Positions 7,578 to 15,992 of a stretch of 64,000 bases of DNA are shown piece by piece. Positions within the stretch are counted from its first letter, which is position 1. Every line of letters starts with the position of its first letter. The stretch comes from JAQBXX01 sp947085325 (lineage in GTDB: Bacteria > Pseudomonadota > Gammaproteobacteria > SURF-13), in the NCBI GenBank assembly GCA_947085325.1, contig CAMTVY010000013.1, forward strand, positions 1 to 64,000. The letters run 5' to 3'. The notes under the pieces are model-generated. The model made no database searches, had not been told where the DNA came from, and was given only the letters and a program-made list of their open reading frames with translations. Both the position numbers and the translations under genes were made by a program.

Positions 7578-7920
7578 ATTTTTTTTCGGCATGCTTGCCG
7601 CCGGTTGTCTGCTGGCTGGGCCCATCGCTGCTGCGGCCGATAGGGCTGACAGCGGCGAACAGGTCATGCAGCAGTTCATTGCCGGGAAGACCGGCCAGTC
7701 TGCAGAGGCCGCGCTGGCCGAACAGAAGACCAGGCATCAGATTCTGTTTGTCATGGGGTTTGCGCTGCTGATTGGTATAGGCACTACTGTCGGTCTCGGG
7801 ATCGCCATGGCGCTGTATCACAAGCCGGTGTTTGTCGCCCACATGATTGCCGCCGGCTTCAGCCTGACCTTGGCCATCGTCCACGCGATTGTGGCCATCG
7901 TCTGGTTTTATCCCTCCTGA
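7561..7920 (+). CDS. Exported two-TM protein, unknown function
   Basis: ATG 7561 overlaps the end of the previous gene by 17 bases. The 119-residue protein begins with a signal peptide (about residues 1-26, ending AAA) followed by a soluble stretch of about 40 residues and two helices (about 63-85 and 92-116). The histidines near the second helix (HKPVFVAHM, VHAIVAIVW) could bind a metal or heme, but nothing proves it. It is the last small protein in the run, 16 bases before the large membrane/spermidine-synthase-like gene. Confidence 0.5.
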   Translation: MTRLSRFFFGMLAAGCLLAGPIAAAADRADSGEQVMQQFIAGKTGQSAEAALAEQKTRHQILFVMGFALLIGIGTTVGLGIAMALYHKPVFVAHMIAAGFSLTLAIVHAIVAIVWFYPS

Positions 7921-7936
7921 CAGCTTTACCTGCGCC

Positions 7937-10555
7937 ATGCGCCTGCTGACCTCCGCATGGGCGCTGGCCCTGATTTACGCCCTCTCCGGTCTTGCCAGCC
8001 TGGCCTACGAAGTGCTGTGGGTGCGGGTGCTGGTATTGCAGTTCGGTGTCAGCATATTTGGTGTGGTGGCGGGCACCAGCGCCTTCATGGGCGGGCTGGG
8101 TGCGGGCAGCTTGTGGGGTGTGCATATCAGCCGCAGGGCGGGCTCACCGCTGCGGCTGTTCGCGCAAATCGAGATCGGGCTGGCGTTCTATGCGCTGGCC
8201 TCGCCAATGCTGTTGCAGGCCATGGACAGCACATTGACCGCCCTGGCGCCGTCCGCCGGGTTGGCGAGCTGGTACGCATTACAGGGCCTTTCCACGCTGA
8301 TATTGATATTTCTGCCCGCGCTGGGTATGGGCGTGGGTTTTGCGCTGGCGCTGAAGGCCGCGCGCGGCGTGCAACTACCGCTCGCTACGCTGTATGGCCT
8401 GAACACCTGCGGTGCGGCAGTGGGCGCGCTGTTGCCGCTGTGGTTGCTGCCGCTGCTGGGCTGGTCGGCATCCCTGCGCTGGGTGGCGCTCATCGGGTTG
8501 GTGGCAGGGTTGGCGGCCTGGGTTTGGGCAGCAAGGCACGAGGCACCGGATAAAGCGGCCCCGTCCACGTCGGGACGGCGGCCTGATACCGTGTCGTTGT
8601 GGGCCTATGCCGGGGTGGGCGCTGCGGCACTGATTCTGGAGATCGGCTGGACGCGGTTGTATGGCATGGTGCTGTTGCGCACCGAGTATGTGCTGGCGGT
8701 GTTGCTGGCGGTGTACCTCGTGGGTATCGGCGCGGGCAGCCTGCTGGCGCGCTATCTGCGCGGGCCGGCCTGGTTTAGCGTGCTGCCGGTGCTGGCGGGT
8801 GTATTCGCTGTCCTCAGTGTGTGGTGGCTGCCGCTGCTCTCTGCCTGGGCCGAACAGGCCCACTATGCCAGTCTGGCATCGGCGATACTGGCGCAGTCGC
8901 TCAGGCTGGCGGCCATCACGCTGCCGGTGACGCTGGTGCTCGGCGCCTGGCTGCCGTTGTTGAGCCAGCGCCTGGGCGAGTCCGATCACCACCACAGCGG
9001 TGTCTGGCTGTATGGGGTGAATGCGCTGGGCGCGATGCTGGGGGCGGGGTTGGCCGGGGTGGTGCTGTTGCCGACGCTCGGCGCGCCGGGCACGGTGTGC
9101 GCCGCCGCGCTGCTGCTGCTGGCCTGCGGCTGGATCTGGGTGGAGAGGTCGCGCCTGCGCTGGGTCTGGCTGGCGCTGAGCGCACTCGGTTTGTTCCTGC
9201 TGGCGCTGCCGGTACGGGAGCTGCCGCCCGCCGCGCGGCTGTTGCCGCAGGCCCTGGCCGGTGCCGCCGATCTGGCGCGGCACGAAGACGCCATAGCCAT
9301 CACCCATGTGATCGAGCGCGCCGATGGGCAGCGGGTGTTGCTCTCCGACCTGCAACGCATGGACGCGGCCACGGATCAGGCGGCGGTGGCGGTACAGGAA
9401 AATCAGGCGCGTCTGCCGCTGTTGTTGCACCCGGCGCCGCGCTCGGTGCTGTTTTTGGGGTTGGGCACCGGCATCTCCGCCGCAGGTTCGTTGCCCTATA
9501 CGGATCTGCAGCGCACGGCAGTGGAGCTGTCGCAGGGCGCCATCGATGCCGCCCGCGGCTGGTTTGCCCCGGTCAACGGCGGTGTGATGGACGCCATGCA
9601 GGTGGTGCGCGACGATGCGCGCCGGTTCTTGCGCGCGACCACGGCCTATTACGACGTCATCATTGGCGACCTGTTCCACCCCGACCTTGCCGGGCACAGC
9701 GCGTTGTTGTCGGTGCAGCAGTTTGAGCGCGCCCGTGCGCGCCTCGCCCCGGGCGGCCTGTATGTGCAGTGGCTTGCGCTCAACCAGTTTGAGCGCGCCT
9801 CGCTCGACACGGTGCTGGAGAGTTTCCGCCACGTGTTCCCGGACGCCGTGGTGTTTGTCGACGGGCTGCATCTGGCGCTGGTCGGGCCTGAGGCGCAATT
9901 CGGCGGCGCACCGGCCGTGCTGGCAAATCTGGCGCGGCTCGACGCGGCAGCGCAGGGGCAGGTCACCGGCGGCGAAGGCCCCTGGAGCTGGTTGGGGCGC
10001 TACTGGGGCGCGATCACACCACGGTCGGCGCCATTGCAGGAGGAATGGGCGCCGCGCATCGAGTTCCGCCTGCCGCACGCACGCTATGGCACGCAACAGC
10101 ACCTGACGGGTCTGATCGGACAGCTGCTGGCGATGCGGCCAAGTCTGGAGCAGGCCGCAGAGCAGCTGCAGGTGGCGGCAGCGGACAAGCCTACCTTCGA
10201 GCGTGCCTATGGTGCGAGTGAGCTGGCGCTGCGTGCCGTCCGCATGCGGCTGCAAAATGACGGCGAGAGTGCGCGGTTGTTGCGTATTGCCTATGAAGCC
10301 AACCCGCAGGATCGCTGGGCCGGTTTTGCGCTGGCCGATGCCATGCTCGATACCCTGCCGCAGGCCGTGCGCCAGGGTATGGACGAGCGTACGGCGCTGC
10401 GCCGGATACTGGATATCCGGCCGGATCACGCCGAGGCCCTGCGTGCCTTGTGGCGTCTGGAGCAGGCGGCGGGCAATGCCGGGCAAGCCGCCGCGCTGCG
10501 TGCCCGGCTGGCCGCCGTGGCCCCGCTCGATCGCGCATTGCGCGCGCAGCCCTAG
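7937..10555 (+). CDS. Fused multi-TM / spermidine-synthase-like protein
   Basis: ATG 7937 gives 872 residues. About 14 hydrophobic helices in the first 460 residues are followed by a spermidine-synthase-like Rossmann domain (about residues 490-670) with the SAM-site motif FLGLGTGISAAG, an acidic motif TAVELSQGAIDAA, RDDARRFL, and YYDVIIGDLFHP. The C-terminal 200 residues are helical and TPR-like. Such fused MFS/SpeE-like proteins are widespread, and their substrate is unknown. The key Asp of aminopropyltransferases appears in IGDLF. It follows the oxidase small genes closely, so it may be co-transcribed. Confidence 0.75.
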   Translation: MRLLTSAWALALIYALSGLASLAYEVLWVRVLVLQFGVSIFGVVAGTSAFMGGLGAGSLWGVHISRRAGSPLRLFAQIEIGLAFYALASPMLLQAMDSTLTALAPSAGLASWYALQGLSTLILIFLPALGMGVGFALALKAARGVQLPLATLYGLNTCGAAVGALLPLWLLPLLGWSASLRWVALIGLVAGLAAWVWAARHEAPDKAAPSTSGRRPDTVSLWAYAGVGAAALILEIGWTRLYGMVLLRTEYVLAVLLAVYLVGIGAGSLLARYLRGPAWFSVLPVLAGVFAVLSVWWLPLLSAWAEQAHYASLASAILAQSLRLAAITLPVTLVLGAWLPLLSQRLGESDHHHSGVWLYGVNALGAMLGAGLAGVVLLPTLGAPGTVCAAALLLLACGWIWVERSRLRWVWLALSALGLFLLALPVRELPPAARLLPQALAGAADLARHEDAIAITHVIERADGQRVLLSDLQRMDAATDQAAVAVQENQARLPLLLHPAPRSVLFLGLGTGISAAGSLPYTDLQRTAVELSQGAIDAARGWFAPVNGGVMDAMQVVRDDARRFLRATTAYYDVIIGDLFHPDLAGHSALLSVQQFERARARLAPGGLYVQWLALNQFERASLDTVLESFRHVFPDAVVFVDGLHLALVGPEAQFGGAPAVLANLARLDAAAQGQVTGGEGPWSWLGRYWGAITPRSAPLQEEWAPRIEFRLPHARYGTQQHLTGLIGQLLAMRPSLEQAAEQLQVAAADKPTFERAYGASELALRAVRMRLQNDGESARLLRIAYEANPQDRWAGFALADAMLDTLPQAVRQGMDERTALRRILDIRPDHAEALRALWRLEQAAGNAGQAAALRARLAAVAPLDRALRAQP

Positions 10556-10638
10556 CACTTTATGTACGCAACCGGGTCTAACCGAAGTGCGGGCTGCTGC
10601 GCCCGTGTCTTGCGGGTCTGTATGTTAAAATCAATAAC

Positions 10639-11985
10639 ATGAATTCGAGCCCAAACGAGGCCCTGAGCCGCATCAGGGTGGTAGCTGAAACGGGCCGGCC
10701 GGCGTCGAACGGCGCGGCGTTGCTGCGCAAGCGCGCCGCAGTGCAGATCGGCACGCTGGCCTTGCTGGTGCTGATTCCGGTGAGCGGCCTGTTCCGCATT
10801 GATCCCGCAACGGCGAGCTTCGTGGTGTTGGGCCAGCAGATCTGGTTTTCCGACTTCATGCTGGTGGCCGGTTTCTGGCTCGCCCTGTCGGGCAGCCTCA
10901 TCCTCACCTACTCGACGCTGGGCATGGCGTTCTGCGGCTGGTCATGCCCGCAAAATACCCTGTCTGAATGGGCCGACCGCCTGACCAAAAGACTGCTCGG
11001 CAAGCGCGCCGAGGTGAGTCTGGAGGGCGCGGCAGTCCACGTCTCCACCGGCAAGAAAAAGTGGTTTAACTGGGCGCTGCTCGGTGCCTGGTTTACCGGC
11101 GCAGCGCTGGGGCTCGCACTTATTCCGCTGCTTTATTTCTACCCGCCGGAGGTGGTGTGGTCATTCATCAGCTTCAGGCACGATGCGCGGCTGGCGCCGT
11201 CGCTGTACTGGATCTACAGCGTGTTCGTGCTCATCGCGCTGGTCAATATCGCGGTGGTGCGTCACTTCTTCTGCCGCTTCATGTGCATCTACCGCGTGTG
11301 GCAGCACTCGTTCAAGACCCGCCACACCCTGCACGTCGGTTATGATGCGGCGCGCGGCGGGCGTTGCGCGACGTGTAATTATTGCCTGACGGTATGCCCG
11401 GTGGATATCGACCCGCGCAATACGACTACTTTTGACAGCTGCATCAACTGCGGTTTGTGCATCAGCGCCTGCGATGCGCTGCAATTTCCCAAGGGCGAAC
11501 CCGGACTGCTGTTTTTCGAGTTTGGCGAGCGCAAGCTGCCATTGCCGATAACGCAGGCGCTTGCCGCAGGCGCGCGCTTAAAACACAAGCTGGGCGGTCT
11601 GGGTGGCCGGATTGGCTGGGTCAGTCCGGTTATCCTCGCCGGCCTTGCCATGTTCGCCTGGGGCAGCGTGCACTACCAGCCGTATCACCTGTCGGTATAC
11701 CGTGCTGATCAGGCCCACGGCCCTGTGATACAGAACTACCGGATTGATCTTGCCCACAAACGCTATCGCCCCGCTGCGCTTGGCGTGAGCGTCGCGGGCC
11801 TGCCCGGCGACGCCTACCGGCTCTCGGCCAGCGAAGCGCGTTTCACTACTGCGGAGCGCAAGGATGTGATGCTGTCGTTCAAGCGCTTGCCCAAGGGCCT
11901 GTACACAGTGATAGTAACCGCGCACTCTGCCGATGGCTGGCAGGCCAGCCGGCGCATCCAGCATTACTCGCCGGGGGCGGCATGA
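10639..11985 (+). CDS. ccoG: CcoG-type iron-sulfur membrane protein of cbb3 oxidase assembly
   Basis: The 448-residue protein has N-terminal helices with the CGWSCPQ motif of the CcoG/RdxA/FixG family, two four-Cys clusters of bacterial ferredoxin type starting at Cys243 (CATCNYCLTVCP) and Cys268 (CINCGLCISAC), another helix near residue 340 and a C-terminal Ig-like domain. CcoG is known as a cupric reductase that supplies Cu(I) to the cbb3 copper site. Its presence supports the assignment of the upstream genes as a C-family oxidase. The next gene overlaps by four bases (ATGA). Confidence 0.93.
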   Translation: MNSSPNEALSRIRVVAETGRPASNGAALLRKRAAVQIGTLALLVLIPVSGLFRIDPATASFVVLGQQIWFSDFMLVAGFWLALSGSLILTYSTLGMAFCGWSCPQNTLSEWADRLTKRLLGKRAEVSLEGAAVHVSTGKKKWFNWALLGAWFTGAALGLALIPLLYFYPPEVVWSFISFRHDARLAPSLYWIYSVFVLIALVNIAVVRHFFCRFMCIYRVWQHSFKTRHTLHVGYDAARGGRCATCNYCLTVCPVDIDPRNTTTFDSCINCGLCISACDALQFPKGEPGLLFFEFGERKLPLPITQALAAGARLKHKLGGLGGRIGWVSPVILAGLAMFAWGSVHYQPYHLSVYRADQAHGPVIQNYRIDLAHKRYRPAALGVSVAGLPGDAYRLSASEARFTTAERKDVMLSFKRLPKGLYTVIVTAHSADGWQASRRIQHYSPGAA

Positions 11986-12422
11986 CCGGCGCTGACCAGA
12001 CACCGCCGCCGGACGACAAAAAGTCGCAATGGGGCGAGGAGTCGCATGACCACTACGGCTATGCCAGCGACGAGGAGCGGCGCGCCAAACGCGGGCTGGA
12101 AGACTGGGAGCTGGTAGAGAAGATTCCCGAATCACAGCACAAGGTGCCATACTGGTTTACCGCCGTGGTGGTGGTGGTAGTCCTGGTGGCCGTCGGCCTG
12201 AGTTTCCCGTTCTGGGGCGACCGCCCCGGCTATGAGCGCGCCTGGTTCGACTGGGGGTTTGTGGCGGCGCTGGTGTGGATCGTGGTGGGGTTCACCTTTG
12301 TCAATTACATGATCAACATGTATGGCTCGGAGCGTGGCGGCAGGCTGGACAGTGACAAGGAAAACGATACAAACGATACAAATGAGGATGCCAATGCAGA
12401 CAAACGCCAGCCCCCGCAGTAA
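11982..12422 (+). CDS. Second CcoP-anchor-like protein with FPFWGDRP motif
   Basis: The 146-residue protein has a charged N-terminus, helices at about residues 56-77 and 88-111, and a hydrophilic tail with an Asp/Asn/Glu run. FPFWGDRP (residues 75-82) directly after the first helix mirrors FPLWGQRP (60-67) of the protein at 4248-4937, and the EKIPExxxxVPYW segment before the helix looks like the CcoP anchor. No heme motif is present. It is translationally coupled to ccoG. The two anchor-like proteins may be alternative or paired scaffold subunits. Confidence 0.6.
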   Translation: MTGADQTPPPDDKKSQWGEESHDHYGYASDEERRAKRGLEDWELVEKIPESQHKVPYWFTAVVVVVVLVAVGLSFPFWGDRPGYERAWFDWGFVAALVWIVVGFTFVNYMINMYGSERGGRLDSDKENDTNDTNEDANADKRQPPQ

Positions 12423-12810
12423 CCCGGCGCGTTATGGCGTGACCGCCCTGCTGTGCCTGCTGCTGCTCGCCTGCGGGGCCGGATCACGCCTGCCCACACA
12501 GGTGTGGCAGGATATTACCGTCGGGCTTGAGACCCGTCCGGCCCCGGTCGTGGCGGGCATGAACGAGTTTCTGGTCTCGGCCGTGCGCGCCTCGGGCGCG
12601 GCGGAATACAACCTGCTGGTGTTTATTCGCATGGGCGACGACGAGCCGTGGGTGCAGGCGATACAGGATGGGCACACCGGCGTGTTTCGCCGCGCCATCG
12701 CGGTCAGGGGCGCTGCACCGCACACATTGCGCGTGCGTCTGGTGCACGATGGTCAGGAAGGCGCGTTGGCGTTCGAGTTGCCGGCAGCAACGGAAGACGG
12801 CGCGACCTGA
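12394..12810 (+). CDS. FixH/YtkA-like lipoprotein
   Basis: ATG 12394 is preceded by GAGG at the right distance; ATG 12382 is the alternative. The 138-residue product has a lipoprotein signal with lipobox LLAC and then an all-beta domain (ETRPAPVVAGMNEFLVSAV through RVRLVHDGQEG) similar in outline to FixH/YtkA Ig-like domains. FixH (CcoH) is a cbb3 assembly factor normally encoded after ccoG, so position fits, but the classical N-terminal helix is replaced by a lipid anchor. Its 3' end overlaps the convergent gene at 12753 by 58 bases. Confidence 0.55.
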   Translation: MQTNASPRSNPARYGVTALLCLLLLACGAGSRLPTQVWQDITVGLETRPAPVVAGMNEFLVSAVRASGAAEYNLLVFIRMGDDEPWVQAIQDGHTGVFRRAIAVRGAAPHTLRVRLVHDGQEGALAFELPAATEDGAT

Positions 12811-13319
12811 CGCGATGTGACGCGTTTCAGCAGCGCGGGGCTTGCCATCCAGTGACGCAACAATAATATCTTTTCACCACCCCGCTGCGGTGCGCAGCGC
12901 GGACAGGTAAGGTGTCCGAGATACAATTCCAGCGGCCGCCGGCCCTCATTTACCAAACTGCTTTGCAGCAGCTTTACGCTGGTCGAGACCGTGGTCACCG
13001 GCCCCTGATGCAGGAAGCCGCGCACCTGAAACGGCGAGGCGAGATACGACAGTCCATGCGCGGGTGAGACAGCAGGCTCGAGCAGGCGTAGCAGTTTTCC
13101 ACGCAGCAGTCCGGTCTGGATCAGCACCAGCCCCGGCCAGCGTTCCTTGAGCTTGAGTTGTTCCAGCGTTTCGCGCTGGCGATTGGCGCGCAGTTCGTAG
13201 CCGATAGGCATGTGCAGAAACATCGGCACAGACGCCGTATGCACGAGGTCGCCACCGAGGTTGATGTCCTGCTGGTGCCAGTCGGGGAAGCTGGCCGGGC
13301 AACCGCACGTCAGGCTCAT
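12753..13319 (-). CDS. Conserved Cys-rich protein, unknown function
   Basis: The start at 13319 overlaps the stop of the upstream gene (ATGA), showing coupling. The 188-residue product carries CGC close to its N-terminus and CPRC about 55 residues from the end, which could form one zinc or other metal site. Conserved-looking segments include PMFLHMPIGYE, WPGLVLIQTG, FQVRGFLHQG and GGEKILLLRHW. I do not know a characterised function. Pairing with a short oxidase-like membrane protein suggests a role in respiration or in metal handling. Confidence 0.65.
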   Translation of the reverse strand: MSLTCGCPASFPDWHQQDINLGGDLVHTASVPMFLHMPIGYELRANRQRETLEQLKLKERWPGLVLIQTGLLRGKLLRLLEPAVSPAHGLSYLASPFQVRGFLHQGPVTTVSTSVKLLQSSLVNEGRRPLELYLGHLTCPRCAPQRGGEKILLLRHWMASPALLKRVTSRQVAPSSVAAGNSNANAPS

Positions 13320-13825
13320 CCGCCGCTGGTGTAGAAACGTCTCAGGGTGAGAAAGATGTTGGCGAAATAACACCAGAAACCAATACCCATTGCGGTAGAG
13401 ACGACAGCTATAACTGGCGGGTAATAGCGGTGCACGTCGTCCACGGCGGCAGGGTTGGTGAGCGAGAGGTTACCCTCCCAGATACCGAATATCATGAGGG
13501 TGGTGTAAAAGCCGCAGACGCCCAGGGTGGTCCACCAGAAGGTGTGTTTGACCAGGCGCTCGGAATACAGCGGGCGCTGGGTGAAGATCGGCAACAGGTA
13601 GTAACTTGTGGCCATGACCAGCAGCACTACACCGCCGACCATGTTGATATGGGCGTGGGCGAGCGGGTCAATCATGTGTCCCGGCCCGCCGTAGGGGCTG
13701 CCGATGGAGTCCAGCCACATGCGGATCGGATGGATGACCTGTAACACGCCGTGTACCGTGCCGACGAACATGAACGACGCCGATGCCACGATGAACTTGA
13801 TCAGCGGATGAGGGGGAGTGGACAT
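13316..13825 (-). CDS. Short heme-copper-oxidase-like membrane protein
   Basis: The 169-residue protein has four hydrophobic helices. TVHGVLQVI and DPLAHAHINMVGGVVLLVMATSYYLLP resemble the first helices of CcoN/NorB-type subunits, which carry a low-spin-heme His and a Tyr-Tyr-x-x-Pro at the helix end. The protein is only about a third of the length of a catalytic subunit, and no CuB HH pair is present. It may bind one heme b using His27, His33, His60 or His62, or be a sensor. It is not a broken gene: start, stop and coupling to the next gene are clean. Confidence 0.6.
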   Translation of the reverse strand: MSTPPHPLIKFIVASASFMFVGTVHGVLQVIHPIRMWLDSIGSPYGGPGHMIDPLAHAHINMVGGVVLLVMATSYYLLPIFTQRPLYSERLVKHTFWWTTLGVCGFYTTLMIFGIWEGNLSLTNPAAVDDVHRYYPPVIAVVSTAMGIGFWCYFANIFLTLRRFYTSGG

Positions 13826-13897
13826 AAGCGGAATTGGTTTATCAGATGTGCCGCTGTTGTGCAGCGGCCGGTAAGTCGATATCTCAGCGATGAGACA

Positions 13898-13926
13898 GCA
13901 AGGGTGGCGGGTCTGCCCACCCTTGC
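13898..13926. other. Perfect 10-bp hairpin
   Basis: GCAAGGGTGG and its reverse complement flank a nine-base loop between the 32-residue gene and the oxidase-like gene, both on the minus strand. There is no T-run on either side, so it is more likely a processing or stability hairpin than a terminator. Confidence 0.45.
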
Positions 13927-13942
13927 GGGAGCCAAACAGGGT

Positions 13943-14041
13943 TTATTTGGCGAGTCTTCTCAACGCGACATTGGTGATCGCAATAGCAAGCAGAATGCCG
14001 CCGCCGAAAAGCACGATCGGAATAAGCAGGGTTGCTGACAT
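13943..14041 (-). CDS. 32-residue single-TM peptide
   Basis: A strong GGAGAACACC ribosome-binding site stands before the ATG whose complement is at 14039-14041. The peptide is almost wholly one helix (about residues 4-26) with a basic tail, ending TAA at 13943. Size and shape are like CydX or CcoQ, the tiny subunits of terminal oxidases. It precedes the short oxidase-like gene by 118 bases on the same strand, which makes a functional link plausible. No family match can be given. Confidence 0.55.
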   Translation of the reverse strand: MSATLLIPIVLFGGGILLAIAITNVALRRLAK

Positions 14042-14153
14042 GGTGTTCTCCTTAAAAAAATCTGATGTTAGGCAATACTATCGACCGCTAGTATAGCTGC
14101 CACCCACGTTTCCGGGCAAGTCTTGCGGGTGTCAGTTTGCCTTGTCAGGCGCA

Positions 14154-14180
14154 TAAAAAAAGCGGGGCTTGCGCCCCGCT
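14154..14180 (-). terminator. Rho-independent terminator of rhlE
   Basis: Read on the minus strand, an eight-base perfect stem (AGCGGGGC with its complement, loop four bases) is followed by seven T. It lies 31 bases after the rhlE stop. On the plus strand a shorter T-run also follows, so it could act in both directions. Confidence 0.9.
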
Positions 14181-14210
14181 TTTCATGCTATTGGTGCTAA
14201 ACGCCTGGGA

Positions 14211-15551
14211 TCAGGCGCGTGCCCGGTCATTGCCGCTGCGGCCGCCTGGGCGGCTGGCGGGGCTTTTGAAATGGTGGCCAGTCTTGCTGCCGCCGCGGCC
14301 CTTGGCGAAACTCGGCTTAAAGCCAGCCTTGCCCGCTGCAGGCTTATGCGTTTTTTGACCATTGCCCCGGCTCTTGCTGCGGTGCGGCGCAGGGCGGGAG
14401 GCCCTGGATTCCGGCACGCTGGGTTCAAGACCCGGCACAACCTGCCGCTCCAGCCGGTTGCCCGTAAGCCGCTCAATGCCCGCGAGCTTGCCCCAGTCCT
14501 GCGGCCCCACCAGCGACGCGGCGGTGCCAAAGGCCCCGGCGCGGCCGGTACGGCCGATGCGGTGAATGTAATCCTCGGCTACCATGGGCAGATCGAAATT
14601 GATGACGTGGCTCACGCCCTTGATGTCCAGACCGCGGGCAGCGACATCGGTGGCCACCAGCACCTTGACCGAGCCCTGGCGCAGGCGCTGCACGGTACGG
14701 TTGCGGGCGCCCTGCTGCATGTCGCCATGCAGGGCCGCGCAGGCGTGACCATCCGCCGAGAGGGACTGCGCCAGCTCATCTGCCGACCGCTTGGTGGCGG
14801 TGAAGACGATGGCCTGACTCAGTTCTTTGGCGCACAGGATGTGATCCAGCAGGCGGCGTTTGTGGCGCATGTCGTCTGCCTGATGCATGCGCTGTGTGAT
14901 CTGGGCATGCTGGGCCTGCGCCCGTGCTACCTGGATGCGCGCGGGGTCTTTCAGCAGCCGCTGCGCGAGCCCGAACACCTTGCCTTCCAGTGTTGCGGAA
15001 AACAGCAATGTCTGACGATCCGCCGGCGTTGCCTTGCTGATCTGCTCGACGGGCTCGATAAAGCCCATATCCAGCATGCGATCCGCCTCGTCCAGTATCA
15101 GCAGCTCGATGCGCGAGAAATCCACGCGACCGCGCTCCATGTGGTCGATGAGGCGGCCGGGGGTTGCTACCAGAATATCCAGATTCTCACGCAGCATGCG
15201 CTCCTGCGCGGGATAGGGTGCGCCGCCGACGATGGCGCCTATGCGCAACGGGGCGAACTTGCTGTAACGCTTCACGGCGTCCAGCACCTGCGCCGCGAGT
15301 TCGCGGGTCGGGGTCAAGACCAGCACGCGCGGCCCACGGCCCTTGCGCGGCGCGTTGCTGATCAGGCGCTGCAACGCGGGCAACACAAACGCCGCCGTCT
15401 TGCCGGTGCCGGTCTGCGCCGAGGCCATCAAGTCGCGGCCTGACAGTGCCACCGGAATAGCCTGGCTCTGAATCTCGGTGGGGATGGTGTAGCCGCTGGC
15501 CTCGATGGCGCGCAACAGCTTTGAATCAAGATTTAATGATTGAAATGACAT
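14211..15551 (-). CDS. rhlE: DEAD-box ATP-dependent RNA helicase, RhlE-like
   Basis: The 446-residue protein has the full helicase core: Q-motif (GYTIPTEIQSQAIP), Walker A AQTGTGKT, PTRELAAQV, TPGR, DEAD, SAT, ATDVAARGLD and HRIGRTGRAG. The roughly 80-residue C-terminus is rich in Lys/Arg/Gly and should bind RNA. These enzymes unwind short duplexes in ribosome assembly and mRNA decay. RhlE is preferred over SrmB or CsdA because of length and the tail, but the sub-family is not certain. The upstream 440 bases hold three hairpins and no long gene, which suggests a regulated leader. Confidence 0.9.
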   Translation of the reverse strand: MSFQSLNLDSKLLRAIEASGYTIPTEIQSQAIPVALSGRDLMASAQTGTGKTAAFVLPALQRLISNAPRKGRGPRVLVLTPTRELAAQVLDAVKRYSKFAPLRIGAIVGGAPYPAQERMLRENLDILVATPGRLIDHMERGRVDFSRIELLILDEADRMLDMGFIEPVEQISKATPADRQTLLFSATLEGKVFGLAQRLLKDPARIQVARAQAQHAQITQRMHQADDMRHKRRLLDHILCAKELSQAIVFTATKRSADELAQSLSADGHACAALHGDMQQGARNRTVQRLRQGSVKVLVATDVAARGLDIKGVSHVINFDLPMVAEDYIHRIGRTGRAGAFGTAASLVGPQDWGKLAGIERLTGNRLERQVVPGLEPSVPESRASRPAPHRSKSRGNGQKTHKPAAGKAGFKPSFAKGRGGSKTGHHFKSPASRPGGRSGNDRARA

Positions 15552-15992
15552 GATAATTATTTCCCGCAGCTTTGCTGCGGCTCCTTAGGCAATGGGGTTT
15601 GCAAAGGGGAGAGGCGCAGCTCTTCCCTTTGGTCGCCCACGCGGTTTCACACCGCGTGGAGCGAAATCAAATTGGACATCCTCATCCGCAGTCCACGCGC
15701 GGATTTAAAAGTAAATAAACCTAATACGTAACAGATGCGCCGATAAACGTATGCGCAAGCACACGAAGCGCGCCCTCAAACCGGAAGGCGTGACTATTCG
15801 AGAACTGTTAGAGGCGGGTGCCGCTGTGGCTGGGGCTAACCGCCAGGTTCCTTTAATACGTTGCTAATCAGGAAACCTGCGGTACAAAAAACCGGAGAGA
15901 GATCAGAAACGCGTATATGTACTACAGTGCTGCGGAGCGGAGTATACACGAATCGCCCGCCATGCGATAGCGCATTACCTGCTCGGTGGGAA
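15552..15992. other. 440-base gap with three hairpins (possible rhlE leader)
   Basis: Close to the rhlE start lie a 7-bp hairpin (15564-15580), an 11-bp hairpin with one mismatch (15603-15630) and a perfect 9-bp hairpin (15637-15659). In rhlE orientation they would form a structured 5' leader, the first only about 12 bases before the start codon. The rest of the gap contains a possible 38-codon reading frame and no other recognisable feature. Confidence 0.5.
15751..15867 (+). CDS. Possible 38-residue small protein
   Basis: An ATG-to-TAA frame encodes a basic N-terminus (MRKHTKRALKPEG) followed by TIRELLEAGAAVAGANRQ. No strong ribosome-binding site is seen. It is listed because the surrounding gap has no other gene; it may be chance. 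Confidence 0.2.
   Translation: MRKHTKRALKPEGVTIRELLEAGAAVAGANRQVPLIRC

Noticed and set aside
8375..10558. Long minus-strand reading frame (over 700 codons) opposite the spermidine-synthase-like gene
   Set aside because: It mirrors a high-GC coding strand, is rich in Arg/Gln/His/Pro as such shadows are, and has no recognisable domain; the plus-strand gene has clear motifs.
14169..15443. 424-codon plus-strand frame opposite rhlE
   Set aside because: The helicase on the other strand has all conserved motifs and a terminator; the opposite frame has none.
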